A stretch of 64,000 nucleotides of DNA from Orthonyx spaldingii (Eukaryota; Chordata; Aves; Passeriformes; Orthonychidae), in contig VZTJ01004023.1 of the NCBI GenBank assembly GCA_013397795.1, forward strand, positions 927,422-991,421. Direction: 5' to 3'. Under the pieces are notes generated by a model that worked only from the letters and a program-made list of their open reading frames with translations, did not search any database and had not been told where the DNA came from. Positions 11,210 through 24,579 of the stretch are shown here, in pieces; the stretch's first letter is position 1, and each line of letters starts with the position of its first letter. The translations under genes were made by a program, and so were the position numbers.

Positions 11210-14200
11210 CTGGAAGAGAAGAAATAGAAAGGTGATTAATGGAGGAGCTCATACAACCCTGCTCCCAAGCCCGTCTGTGCAGCCTTTTCCGCCACTCTTT
11301 CCAGCCAATTCCATTTGAAAACAGAGGTAGACACAAAACCACCAGAGACACACACTGGGGCTTACTGGTCTTACTGGGGCTTGTGGCCAGCACACTGACC
11401 CTTTGCACATTACCACGTTCAGTGTTTTGATTTTGATCTGCAACAGGTAAGAAAATGTGACTTTCTCCTGTTCTTCGCAGTCCCACTGGTTCCCTGTTGC
11501 AGCTCTCGTTCCTATGTAAGATTCAGATCCACCACTCAAGTGTCTGTAAAACCAATATTATCAGCAGCCTAATTCTAGGTACCTGTGTATGACTAGAATG
11601 TAAAAGGAAAAGATGCCAAGGGCATCTAGGGAACAGGATCAAACATGAAATAAATATTGGGTTTGATAATGTTTTCTCCATTCCACAGCAAGTTTTGGAT
11701 TTTGATGGATTTTTTACATTCTTCTACAAAGGTGTTGGGGGCCTTGGTGTGCCTCAGCAGTGTTTGCATCCTTCAGCTCACAGCAGCAGCCTCCATGCCT
11801 GTCAAACAGACAAAGTACTACATGGGGTCCTGTTCTTACACACAGAAGAGGAAGGGCTTCAAGGGAAGCTGGAATGTAATATAATTTCTCATCTAGATCA
11901 TAAGCTACTATCTTTTAAAAATGTACTTGCAGGTAGACACACAAGCAAATTAGAATCAAGTTCTGGTTTGGGTTTTCAACTCTATTGAGGATTTTGGCAG
12001 TTCAGGACTTAGCTGCAAATCAAATTCCCAATGATAAGGGGATCAAGTTTTGGATTGTGGCAAGAAACTAGTTTGAGTGTATGGTTTTCCTGCTGACAGT
12101 TTATGTGGCAACACTGCATGAATAAAAGAAAATGCCCACAGAGGAAAGTTGTACCCAGGGCTCAGAAAACACCATCACAGATGACTCTCTTTCACAAGGC
12201 TAGGCTCAAATTTTAGCTGACACCTCTAAATAAGAAGCAGAGCTCCATTTCATACAGACACAATTTTGTCAGCTTGGTTGGCTTTCTTGTTTTTCAGCTA
12301 TCCAAGAACCATCTGATTCATTTTATAACTGAAAAGGCAGCTTTGCAGTAAGTGGATTTCGAAGTCATTTGTACTTAACAATGCCTTGTTAACTTTGAGG
12401 GTTTGTGCCAGCCAGGGGAGTAGGTAATAAACAACTGGCATTATTCTGTCCCCAGTCTGTTCAGTCCTTTTTTAGACAGTTTTACAAATGGATATTGATG
12501 GTGTTTCTTATTGCTATTCCCATTCAGCTAACCTGCTTCAGGGAGGCAGAGGGAGACAAGGAAGATACAGGCAATCACTGGTGCATCCACCCCCACAGGA
12601 GGAGATTCTCCTGAACTCACAGGATTGCAGCAGTCTCAGAGGATTGGCAGCTCTGCTGGATGGCTGTCAGGGACTGCTGCAGGAACTTCACTGCACAGAG
12701 CTCTTCCTCCTCCCTCAGGCTGCCTGAACCTCTCAGTGTCACTGCTGAATCATAAGGAGCTTTCTCTCCAACTCCTTTATGCAACATATGCCATTCCAGT
12801 AGAAAAGTGGAAAACAGTTGATTTCCTCTACTGTCTAGGACAGACAGGTGTATGAACCATATTTTCCAAACACGGTGATTCAAAATCAGGGTTTCTCTTC
12901 AATGTTATTTAAAAAAACCCTAAACTATAAAAAGTCTCCACTTGTTTGCAAATGTGCAGTGTCTCCTGCAGCAGAGGACAAGTGTGGGTGTCACACACCT
13001 TTCAACATCATCCATAACCACTCTGGAAGGAAAATACTGCACATAAAGTGTTCTGCCTTATAGCAAGAATGTGCTCCTTATAATCCCCTTATTGACTAAA
13101 GCAGATGGAATCATTTCAGTGTTTCTATTCAAAAAACATAAAAGATTTAAATCTAAAACCTGAACATCCAAACATAAATTATAGCCCAGTTGAGAAAAAG
13201 AAGTGAACTCAAACCAGCTTTAGAATTTCCTGTGCAGCCTTAATGGAGTGCCTGACAAGGCCTTGTACTCCTCAGCCAGCTTGTGCACAGGATCATACCA
13301 ACTTCCACGAATCATAAATAAATATGTATTGCTCACTGTGCTTGTGTGCACAGATCTGTGCTGAAATGGACTTGGGATCTTTTGCTCTCAAAGAATGGCA
13401 AGAAATGGCCCAGGATAAAGCCTGGCTGTGCTGTATGGAGGGGGCTGAGCAAAGCAAATGCCCACAGGGACGGTGCCCCCGGGCTCTGCTGGAACACACA
13501 GTCCCACAGGGAAAGGAGAGGGGCTTTCATAAGCACTCTGGTAATTAAAAAAACCAAAGCTGAAAAGCAAGAGCTGAAGACATTAACATAATTAGAATTT
13601 CCTTGGAAAGTGCCAACATGGAAGTGCATCCAAAGCAGCTCGTCTCCCAGATTTCACATTTCCTCCAGCTTTTTTGACTTACAGGGGTTTGCAGTTTCTT
13701 TTGAGTGGCCATACTGATGGAAACCACCAAACAGAGTATATTTGGTGTATCATCATAATGGAGGCAAATATTTGTGATAACTATTAGGAGAGTAAATACC
13801 TTTGCAGCCTCCTAGTCAGTTCCCAGCTACAGCAGAGGCACTAGTATATTAAATACAATCTGAAGTAAAATAGTAAGAAAAATCTGTTTATTCAGTCTAA
13901 TTTGGTATTTCAAAGATGGACAAGGACTGTGGGTTATGCAGACAGGAAACCTACTTGACCTCTGAAATATTACAAGCCCTATAATTCTGCATAAAAGCAT
14001 TCTTCTGTGTGGCCAAGTCCTGTAGCTATTTCAGACTGTTGCATTTTCCAGGGTCTGTGAGATGGTGGTGACTCGGCCGGGGCAGCGACGTGGCAGCGCC
14101 GCGGGAGGACAATGTGGATCTTGGCAGGAAGGCTCTACTTCCACCAAACCAAGTCAGCACTTCACAAACATAATTTTAGCTGCTTAACACAGAAGACGCT

Positions 14201-17200
14201 TCTACAGTCACATTTACAAAGAAAATATATGTAAACAAATAAGCCAGAGTGGCTCTGTCACCATGAGCCTGTTCACCTCAGCTGCTCTACATTGGTAGCT
14301 GTGTGTCAATAACACAGTTATTGAATCACCCTTCTGCAGGGACCTACTGCAGATACTGCTCTAAAAATCATCATACACTGTTAGTTGTGCCACGATCTGC
14401 TCTTCTATGTCTCTGGAAATATCCAGGAAGGTAATATCTAAATATAAGGTCCCAATGTTTTAAAATAGGATAATTATTACAGGAGGAAAAAGGTATGTGA
14501 TAACCTGTTAAAATCCAGCATTACCTAGAGGTAAAATTAAAACTGAGAGAACCTATTTGTGGTTTAATAAAGCGTCCCAGTTATATAACTTTCACGTAAA
14601 CAAATTAGCATTTTTCAAAATTATACTGAAATCTGCAAGATGCATTCCAATTCTCACTACGTTTGCAATAGTCAAACTAGTCAAACACTGAAAAGCTAAG
14701 AGTGGATTCAGATCCCTATTACACCACTGACCATTACTTTTTGTTTGCTCTTGGGAGGGGGGCATAAAAAGCTCGTTACAGACGGGAAAAAAACTTTTTC
14801 CCTTAAGGAGGAAATCCTACTAAGGGTGTACTTGGAATCCAAAATGCCAGTTTCTGCTGCTACATATTTATATTTGTCCCCTACCTGTAAATTAAATAAA
14901 TAATTGCAAAACTGATCGCTCTGAATTTTTGTTTTCCAAGTACTGACTGTGTCAAACACACAAAAGTACTTGTCATCAAGCACTTTTTATTAAAAGATTT
15001 CATCTCAATGCCATGGCACATTAGTGCAATCTGTTGGAGAGACCACGCTGGGACTGTGCTGTGCTATGCAAGACTGGATATATTCCTAGAACTGTTTTGC
15101 AAAAGCTCATCCTGTACGACTGAGGAGTGGTCCGTCCTCCACTGAGACTGGTATCAGGTAATAAACTGCTCATGAAAGAAATCAAGCCAAAAGTTATGGC
15201 AAAAAGATTCTTGTTGACAGGAAAAAACCACTTATGAATAGCAAGAGTTGAAAGTTTAGTGCTACAGCAAGGGAAAATAACTTTAAATTCAATCACATTG
15301 CTTGCTATCATGGGAATTTCCTGAGCTAACTGGAAAATCTTGCATATCTCATGTTTCCCATATGCTAGCATAATAAGTATACAAAGCTGCAAACTTGACA
15401 AATACCTGGTCTCTTAAGAGTTTATATTTACACACATCTGTTCCAGCAGTGCAAAACAATTTTGTCACATCTGGATGTCAAGAAAAGCATCAACAGATAC
15501 TTGAACAAAACCCATGGGAATGCTACCTCAATACTGGGGTATTTCTTTACCACCTTGAAAAACAACTTCAAACAGGTCATTGCTGTGTTAGTAAATAATC
15601 ATGTGCTTGGAAGGAAGTGTTCTTTAATGATTAAAAACTTGAGCTGTGCATGACAAATCTCACTTGATTAAAGAACCAATCTAGAGTCTCAAATAGTGAC
15701 CAATAATATGCACACAAAACCAAAACATTTGTTATGAGGAGAACTTAATCTTTAGTGACATTTTCTAGAAGTTTCACATTGCCAGGAGGGAGCCATTCAA
15801 AAAAATCCAAAATAGATCGTTTCTTAAATGTGTACCCTCCAAAACAAAGGAGTTATTTACATACAAGTCCAAGCATATGCCATTGCCTGTCCCTTCAGGG
15901 GAAGCAAATCCTGGTATGCAAACCAGATGAGAGCGAAAATTTTGGCATACTCCTGGAAAAAGTTCTCCACAAAGTCTGGCACCCCAGAATCTCCATGTGG
16001 CCAATAAAGCCAGAGCTGGGAAAGGTAAATAACCTGCCTGTAACACTGAGACTCCTTCAGGCAGATGGGATCCCCACAGCCTAGCTCCAGCTTCAGGCAG
16101 TATAATCACATCTTGGGCTGTAAATAAGCAAAACCATCCATTTCATCCGCTTAGGTGACCATGAAGGTGTCAATTTTGCCACTGAAATAAATGTGAACCA
16201 CAGTACTGCTCCCTGCATTGCTGTTCTGAAGAGGGTAAGTCACCAAAGAACAGAGCTCTACAAGAAACAAATTCACAGTCGTGGCAAGAACCACACTGAT
16301 GATGGTCACACTATGAAGAAATACTAACTAGGCTGAAAGCACCCCTGCATGCTCTGGAGAAAAAAAACCTCTCTCCCTAAAAACAAAAGCATGAACACTG
16401 CATTTGTAAAGAACATCATCTGCACAGGGGCCTTGAGTAACTCTTTGTGTTGGAAATAAAACACCCCAGACAGAGAGTAAGTGCAGGGCACAGAAACAGA
16501 ATTTACAGTCCATGTGACAGTAACTTACTCCCACAGAAATATTCACCTTACCATATGTAGCCAATATTGTTTAAGTTCAAGGGAAGCTCCCTTAAAAAGA
16601 GCCTGAGATTCAACTGAATTACTGTGGATAAAGCAACTGCACTTGCACAAGGAGTGGTATTTCCACACACACTCTGGGTTCGGGCCCCCGGGGCTGGTGC
16701 TCTGAGATGTGCTGGTAACAGGTTTTGTACCTCCCTGTTTCCACTGCAGTGGGGATGTCACCATGTAATCCAATGTAATTACAGTGAGCAAACAGCGAGG
16801 AAGAGAAAAGAAAGAAATAGAAAATACAGTTTGTTTTCTTTCCAGCACAACATTTCTGTAATCTTCCAAATTGTACCAACTGCTCCTGGACTTTTTTCCC
16901 ATTTCAGCAAATTTCCAATACAAGCAGGAGAGTTGGCATCAAGTAACTAACTGGAACAGCCAGTCAAACTGTGTGCCCAAGTCCTCATTCCTGTTACTGT
17001 AAAGAGAAGATGCCAAGGAGAATTTGCAGCTACTCCCATTCCCACTTCAAACATTCCAGTCCCACAGAGATGACTTAGATTAGTCATAACTCCCAAGAAA
17101 GATGTATTTTTGGTTAGCTTAGACATGGTGCAAAAAGATCTATCTTATTTGCAGTCCTTTAACAGCTCTGCCTTTTGCCTTCAGAAATATGTAGCAGCTT

Positions 17201-20200
17201 CTAGAGAAGACACATTAGTTAAATCCCTAATTTATTATTATAAACATGGCATTTAAGTATATTAAAGAAGTGTAAAATGTTATAGAAGTCAGCTCAAAAT
17301 TGTGTGGTGATCTGCAATTCTTTCTAGCTACATTTGCACTTATTTCAGAATCCTATTTTTTCGCACCTGCCACATGACAACAATTACTGTTCCATGAACC
17401 CAGAGAATTTGGTTTTTGGCAAAGCTTCATTAAGTTTATATGTGAGGGGAAATGGCTGCAAATTGGTGCCACGAATGAAGGGCTCTTCCTCTTCTGAAGA
17501 GAATAAAGCCCACAACTCCCATTTTCTCAAATCTGTATTTCATTCTGCACAACAGTTTTTATTTGTCCCCATTAATGAAGGGGAAAAGGACCATGATTAA
17601 TAACATTAATTATATCAAAGTGAAGGAACATGGTACAGTGCAATGGCAGGGTCTTTTTGTTCTTCTTTTAAAAAAGTCTCAGACAGTTTATTGGACTCCA
17701 TCCAATTCCTGCATTAACATTTTACAGCAGAAACTCAGCATGTGGAAAATGTTTAGGTTACCCTCCTGCCTTAAATGGCACAGCTTTAGTCATCTAAACA
17801 AATTCATGAGCAGCACTAGACATTTCTTTTATACACTGTGGGATAACTGTAGATACTGGACAACTGATCAAGGACAAGAAGATCTAACCACTGAAAACTC
17901 CAGGTGTTCTTTCACTGGGGTCAGAAAGCAGCCATCCCCCTTTTCTGTGCAATCCTGAGGTGCAAAAGCTTCCCCTCAGCACAGTGTGGAAGTGCAGCAG
18001 CTGCCCCTTCACTCCCAGGCACAGCACACAGGAGCTGGCTTGGGACAGCAAAGGCAGCTTAAATTACCCAAGCGAATTGCATCTGCATCAGAAACATCAA
18101 AAAGGAGAACCACAGAGGTTAATTCAGGGAACCCTCATTTTCTCACACAAAGCAGGCTCCTCAAGAGGAGAAAACAGTAAAAATTGTGCTTCAAAGCAGT
18201 TTCACAATCAGAGCTGCTGCTCCTTCTACCATCTGTTACCACCATATCAGCTCTTTGGAAAACAAGTTGAGCTTTGCACACAAAGCAAAGGTTGCTAGGT
18301 TTCCTTTAAGCAATGAATAATAACATGTTCTCTGCACAATTACTGTACTCCCTAAGAACAGCCTTCATTTTCAGAGAATTTGAAAAGTAAATCTGTTAAT
18401 AACCTTAGGAATTAATATCACTTAAACACAAGTTCTTCCAGAAATTTAGCGAAATCCACAAGACTTTTCTTTTTCCTTTTGATTTTGAAGAATACTATTA
18501 ACTGTTCAAACTTCTCACATCAGACTGTAGTTTTGCTACAGTTCCTGTTCACATACTGTGTTTTAACTAAGAATTCTTATTTTTGCTAAAATTGACTCTC
18601 TTGGCAGATGCCAAAACCCAGAATAGTTTCCTACTAGGAACAGCAGGAAGAACAGCCTTCTGCACACCATACTTCTGTATCTCCCAGTCTCATTGGGAGG
18701 AAGAAGCCTCCAAAACCTCTCTCCTCAGTTAACAGCCATTTTAAGAATGGTGCCTCTTTCACTCACCTCCCTACTCTGACTGTGCATCTACATCTCTTGG
18801 ATAGCTTAGATTTACATTACAGTTACAACTATTACAATTTAAGGATAAGGGAGGCAAAACCTGTCAGCAGAAGTGAGTTCTGATTAGATTGCTACACCTG
18901 GAAAAACATGGACAAACTCACCAGATCAAGTTAAGGATGCTTTCCAGTTTCATTGCAACTGTCCAAAATTGATTCAGCATCCTTGGCAGAGCATGACTAG
19001 GGCTCCACACTAAATCTTCTGTCTAAAGAAGGATGTTGACATTTTGAAACCTTCTAGTAAATTACGGAGAGGTGATGCATCACACAATTTCTGCTCAGCA
19101 CTTATTGACACCTTTTAAACTTGATTTGACAATGCTGATTTGCAAGATCAACATCCAGTTTCTGAAAAGGATGTGTATTTTATAACTCCCTTTAAATCCA
19201 TCAAAACCACGGTGCATTACCATTGTGTGTGTGTCAAACGAGCAGCTGCAGAGGGGCTGAGACCTCTGCAGTCTGCACCACGTTACAGACAGACCTGCCC
19301 AAGCCAGCTTTCAGTGCCAGTCACCAGCACAGCATCTGTGCCAGTCCCACTTCCCACCTCTATCTGCAGCAGAGCAGCAGCACAGACAATGGGAGTTATA
19401 AAACCTACAAAGTGACTCAAGGGCTCTTCTCCTCGACATTTTAAATTAATGTGAAATGCAATGCTAGAACAGAGAGTCATGGCAGAGTCTCCCAAGGGCC
19501 CAGACTGTCAAAGTATCAAAATGGATTGGCTGATTTATGTATTTGCTAACTTCTCCTCCGAGTCTTCAGTGGCAACTAGGAACAATGGTTTAACACTTCA
19601 GACATGAAACTGTCACTTGGATGTGACATTTTCCCCCTTCATATATGCTATTTTTTTCTGTGACTGTGTTTCTCTTATATCCCAATGAGACCCTCAGATT
19701 GGAGACAGAAACACTGGTAGAGTTTGAAGAGTTCCAAGTGCTAAACACAAATCAGTCCTCCAGCTTTGCAGAAAAAGGACTTCACACAACAGCTCCTCAC
19801 AACTACGTCATCCTCGTGTCTTCATCCTGACCTGGGAAGCATCAGCCTCTACAGATGGAAAATCCAGTCTGATCTCTGTCAGGAACATGCCAGCAGTAGC
19901 ACCTTTTGTGGCAGACATCCTTAGGAGGAGAACAGAGGCAGACTTCCTTTGCACAGGTCTCCAGATAGCTGTTAGGTAGCATGAAACGGTGCTAAAAGCC
20001 TCTGTAATTTACTTCCAACTTGGCTCCTTGGTTGTGACACCCTAGGTGTTAAGCCACAATCAAATCACTTTACCTTCCTGTACTTTAGTTTCTCCTTCTA
20101 TTAAGCAGATATTGACCTTTCTTCATTATGCACTTTGAGACGTAGGAATGAAAAGCAGTAGGTAAGAGATGATTGTTATTACAGCTACTAATAATAATCC

Positions 20201-23166
20201 TTGAGCTCTGCAAGTCTCTCAGGTAAAATAATTTTGTATGACTAAGCAAATCTCTCAAATCCTTCCAAATCTCTGCCTGAACTTTACAATCTAGATAGTG
20301 AAGACACAGCAGGGAAGATGAGGGTAAAGGAAAATAATTTCTTATTCAGTGGAAGCAGAACCCATTCTAAAATGAAAAAAATGTGCAAACCACTTGTACC
20401 AGAGCAGTAGGATCTATTTTGTGACAGAGTCCCCCAAAGCAGTTTTGCCTTTTTCAAAATATTTCAACTTTCTTTAAATATTTAGTTCTGAGGCCTTTAA
20501 TTTAGCTCCTTAACAGTTACAGTTGCAGTAAGAAGACAGTCATACTTATTGAACAAGAATCAGATTCTTTCTCTGAACATTCTTCTGAATTTAGATGTTG
20601 GGTCTTTCTTAGGGTTCAGAATAATTGGAATAAAGGCTTCATCCTCCCTATGAGTGGAAACATTAACTGGCTTTATCCATATTTTCAAAACATGAGTCTT
20701 CATCCCTCAATTGCTTTGCACAACTTTTGGCTTTTAACCAACACAGAGAGCAACTGCTTCTTTACCCAGAGATGGAAGCTGTGCAAGGGGAACAGTCTTT
20801 GTAAGTATCCTTCCAAAACAAAACTCAGTTGATGCCTTTTCTACTTCAGAAATGGGAACAGTCTGCATTCCACAGGAGTTGGGAACTTAAAAACGCAGGA
20901 TTTGCATAGGACAGAGACTCAACTCCATGCCACTATGGAGTGTGGAGCAATTAGGACACTCTTGTTCTGCAAGGCTCCCTTACTTTCTTTCAAATCATAC
21001 AAACTGTAGTGTAGGACTGGCTGTAATAAACACATTCAGAATTCTGAAAGAGTCAGTAAAAGCCCCACCTGGAAGCTGTCCATGGGGAATGGCCAAGTGC
21101 TGGCCAGAAGAACACAACACCTGCCAGCCAGAGCTCTGATCCCCTCTGCCAGCTTCCTGCTACCCCAGGGTAAGAGCTCAAGGCTTCTGGAAGTTCATAC
21201 ATTCGTGCTCAGTGACTTCAAAAACAAATCAGGCTTTTATTTATTGTAGGTAGTTTTTGTCTCTGGAGTCCACACCCACTCAGTTGCTGATTAAGCATCA
21301 CATCAAGAAAACAACCCCTAAACCTACTTTATTTCAAAGACAAAATTAAATAATTATTCCTACTTCATGTTGTTGTCATCAAAGACAGGACCTATGTACA
21401 ATTGGTCATTTAATGTACAATTAAGACAGAAAGTAAATTCATGTCAAGATAGACTTAACTCAGAATGAAAAATATTGTAGGTATGAAGAACAGTACATCA
21501 GAAGGACACAGACAAGAGGAAAGATATTCTTGTGGCTGGGCAGAATTCTGTTATATTTAAAAGAATGGAATCATCTTTGGAACTTCATAATAATTGGCCT
21601 CTATTCCCAGCTCAACTGTAACATTATTTAACAACTTGGATCCATAATTAAGTTCATCATCCCAGTGGAATCTTGAAAAGAGGCTTAATTTTCTGCAAGA
21701 GAAATGGAGACATTGCAGCCTGCCTAGCAGGGTGGCAAATCAATGACTCAGCAACGGGCAGTTAAAAACAGATTGGTTTTAATCTCTTAATCCCTGATAT
21801 ATGCATATGTTCAAGGGTAGTCTTTGTGACCCCAGGAATATTTATACTGCACAACATCTATGTTTGTTTTTTGCTTACAGCAGTTTATGATGAAAAAATA
21901 AATTGTTGCTGTTTATAAACACATAAGAGTGCAACACAGAGAGCTTAGACCCAGTTTTTGGAAACTTGTATTCAGATAGGGATTGCCTTTTGTTTATGTC
22001 AAAGGTATATGAAATACTGACCTATTATCAGAACACAAAATCTAATATTTGGGGGTTTTTTTACACAAGCCACAATACCAAAAGTTTTTGCTTTGTTTAA
22101 AAACTCCAGAGAGGGGCTGCAAAGCCCCCACTGATCCTTATTCACAATCCATATTCTTAATAGCTGTTAATGGCTTTTGTTGAGGACTTGTGACTAGAAA
22201 GTACATATAATTTGAACTTCTGATGTACTTTGCCAATATTAGAAAAGAAGGTCAGGTTTTAGTTAGTAAAACCCATTCCAAACTGTGACTAAATCACAAA
22301 ATCTGAAATTCAGTATTCTGGAGATTTTCAGATCTTTCTAGGTTTGGGTCTACAGACTTGGATCTCTGGCAAAATGTTTTGATTCTTGATTAAATCAGAA
22401 GAGCCCACTTTCCAGCTTAGAAAGATCACAGCCAGATTCTCCCAAGAATCAAGCATGAACAGCCACTAGGTCTTGGAAAAGCAAATCACTGCATGCAGAC
22501 TTTTATTTCAGCTTTTCATGGTTTACAGACATATAACCCCAGGCTTCCTGTTCTCTCTACCATTAGTTAATTTAAGTAAACTGTGTTAATAAAGCAAAAA
22601 AGCTCTGTGCTCCCCAGTGTCTCAGGCACGTTTGTCTTGTTTATTCTTCTTCATATCTCTCCTTACTAATTCTTTTGCAAGCAAGAGAGCGGAGTAGCCA
22701 TACGTTTCACTGCAATTCTTTCAGTTTTATTATACTGACATTCAGACTTTTGATTGTCTTTTGATTGCCAGACAAACACACAACGAGCACAAGCTGGTTT
22801 CCAACAGTAATGCCCATTGTACTGTACTCATGTTATGAAGCTTAGAATTTTATGCATTTTATTACAGAGATTTCTATAAAGAAAGAAATTAAAATATCAT
22901 GAAAGACACTTCAAAGTTTGAGTCTTGAAATTATACTTGAGCTCTACCTCCAGAAGTCCCTCATTATTTCACATACTTCCATCATTTTAACACAGTATTC
23001 AGGCCACAAATCCCATACACATCACATCTATAACCCATTAGGTTATATCAGGAAATCTAAATCTGAATATTGCCTCTTTGAGGTCTAAACAAATGAGAAA
23101 ATAACGCAACTTTATAACATGTCACATATACAGAATCAATGTTTACAGCTTCAAAAAGGCTCTTAC
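11210..23166 (-). other. SMPD3: SMPD3 intron (11,957 bp) after the first coding exon
   Basis: This phase 0 intron starts with donor GTAAGA and ends with acceptor CTTCCAG. It is mostly AT-rich, with no identified repeat family. One CpG-dense patch at 14071-14106 stands out. Open frames here (for example at 12617-12883, 13333-13629, 15021-15401, 15755-16084, 16543-16923, 17563-17958) show no protein family resemblance and are treated as chance. Confidence 0.9.
14071..14106. other. Isolated CpG-dense patch in an SMPD3 intron
   Basis: Seven CpG dinucleotides occur within 36 bases (including CGGCCGGGG, CGACG and CGCCGCGG), in surroundings where CpG is rare. It is far too short for a CpG island. 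It could be part of a small unmethylated regulatory element or an inserted fragment. No gene or RNA was recognised around it. Confidence 0.5.
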
Positions 23167-24498
23167 CTTGAGAAACAAGGCTCCCTTGGAAGCCAAGGAG
23201 TCCATTCCTCTTCCATTGGGGTAACAGTGATAGGCAGCATCCATAACAGGATAGCGGCTGGCAAAAAGTAGACCACTGTTCACAAACTTAAAGCTACAGC
23301 AGCCATGGCAACTGTAGACCCCAACATCATAGACAATGTATTCAAAATAGTGATGGAGCTGCTCTTTCAATTTCTCCGCAGCTCTTTTGTCAAACACTTC
23401 CTGCAAGCACAGGAAGTCCAGGTTGGCAGGGAAGAAAGCAGAGATCTCATGATCAAAGGTCTCATCTGTGTGTTTCTTTGTCCGCACTGAAGTCTTCTTC
23501 ATGATTGAAGCTTTGTAGAGGAGCTTGTTGTTGACAGTGCTTTGGTCCACTGTACCATCTCCAACACGGACTTTGACTAGGGACTCTCGTGAGGCAGAGC
23601 AGCTGTCTAAACTCCCAGAATCTCCTTCTTTCTGTTTGTGGTTTGGTGTTTTTGACATCTCTGCATCACCTTCCAGCGAGGGCTCTGCTGGGCCGCTGGC
23701 ACGAGCCTGGCCATTGATGGTGTCTGTTTCTGTGTCTGACATGTGGCCATTCTCCTCTCCACTGATACGGACAATGCAAGTGTTTTCTTCTCCCTCATGC
23801 GGCTCTCCACTTTCACTTTTCTCTTCCCTGTTCTCCTCGCCGTTGTTTGAGCCACAATTGTCTCCTTTATACTCCATTGATGTCGTCCTTTTGATGCCAG
23901 CATTAACAGCACGGTTATCTCCAGCCTGGGGGGAGACCAGGCTGCTGAAACTCGCTGCACTGATGGATGTGTTGGTAGGAGAATCTATGTATATTTTAAT
24001 CTGTGGCCTGCTCGCCCCATTTCGGATCCTCCGGCCAATCTCTTTAGCCCTGGCCTGTGTATTGAAAACATTATTAAATCTTGCCAGAGAATCGGGCAGC
24101 AGGCAAACATTGGCACTGCCAAAGCAGAAGCTTTTCCCACTCCCTGCAGCCTTCCATTCAGTGAGCAGTGTGGCTCCATTGGCATGGTTCTTGTCTTTCA
24201 GTCTGGAGTAGATATATGGCCTTCTGGCTGACTGGAGCGGGGACCAGAGCAAGAAGCCGATCAGAGCGAAAGGAAGAGAGGCCACCAGGAGTGCCAGGTA
24301 GATGGGAGTGGTAATAATGATGCAGAGTGCATGAAAATAGCATGGGTCATCTGCTCTTTGACGTTTTTCATAGGTGGTTGGAACAAAAGAGCCCACAAGC
24401 CTGTCTGCTAGCCAGTAACATGGGAAAATCAGGCCCCAGGAAAAAGAATGCAGAACTGACAGAAAGCTGTTGGGAAATGGAGAAGTGTATAAAACCAT
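23167..24498 (-). CDS. SMPD3: SMPD3 first coding exon (residues 1-444), neutral sphingomyelinase 2
   Basis: Neutral sphingomyelinase 2 is a membrane-bound, Mg-dependent enzyme that cleaves sphingomyelin to ceramide and phosphocholine on the cytosolic leaflet of the plasma membrane and Golgi. It is known for roles in exosome release and in bone and cartilage mineralisation. The exon starts at an ATG in strong context (G at -3, G at +4); translation begins MVLYTSPFPNSF, as in vertebrate SMPD3. Visible parts: hydrophobic segments at about 11-31 and 60-85, cysteines 53 and 59, a GSANVC motif with Asn130, an acidic low-complexity linker at about 205-300, the catalytic-domain motif LDFLCLQEVFD with the metal-binding Glu367, a second cysteine cluster CHGCC at 397-401, and Asp433/Lys438, which match the family's Asp-Lys switch pair with a +3 offset from human numbering. 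The exon ends at CTCAAG/GTAAGA (phase 0). The frame stays open 7 codons into the intron and should not be annotated. I am very sure of the family and of the exon ends. Confidence 0.97.
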
Positions 24499-24579
24499 TG
24501 CAACTCAATTATGACAACACTTCAGGGCCTACTACATGATGTCACTGTGTCAAGCATCCATAAGAACACTGGGAGAGGG
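24499..24579 (-). promoter_or_regulatory. SMPD3: SMPD3 5' leader segment with tandem acceptors and three upstream ORFs
   Basis: On the minus strand the start codon is preceded by a pyrimidine-rich stretch ending CTTCTCCCAG (exon would start at 24579) and then, 11 nt later, CCTCTCCCAG (exon would start at 24568). Either acceptor leaves 70-81 nt of leader before the ATG in this exon. Three upstream ATGs lie in it: 24561-24550 (ATG GAT GCT TGA), 24557-24522 (11 codons then TGA) and 24537-24532 (ATG TAG, a start followed directly by a stop). None is in frame with and open into the main start. The leader and its acceptors are read from sequence signals only; no transcript is available here. Confidence 0.6.

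Noticed and set aside
10893..11486. 197-aa open frame on the minus strand
   Set aside because: It runs over the 76-nt SMPD3 exon in the wrong frame and through both flanking introns; it has no family resemblance and the splice signals explain the exon better.
16543..16923. 126-aa frame on the minus strand
   Set aside because: No family features, located inside a proven SMPD3 intron, and overlapped by equally long frames on the other strand.
23525..24211. 228-aa open frame on the plus strand opposite the SMPD3 first exon
   Set aside because: It is the antisense shadow of a well-supported coding exon and shows no protein family features of its own.
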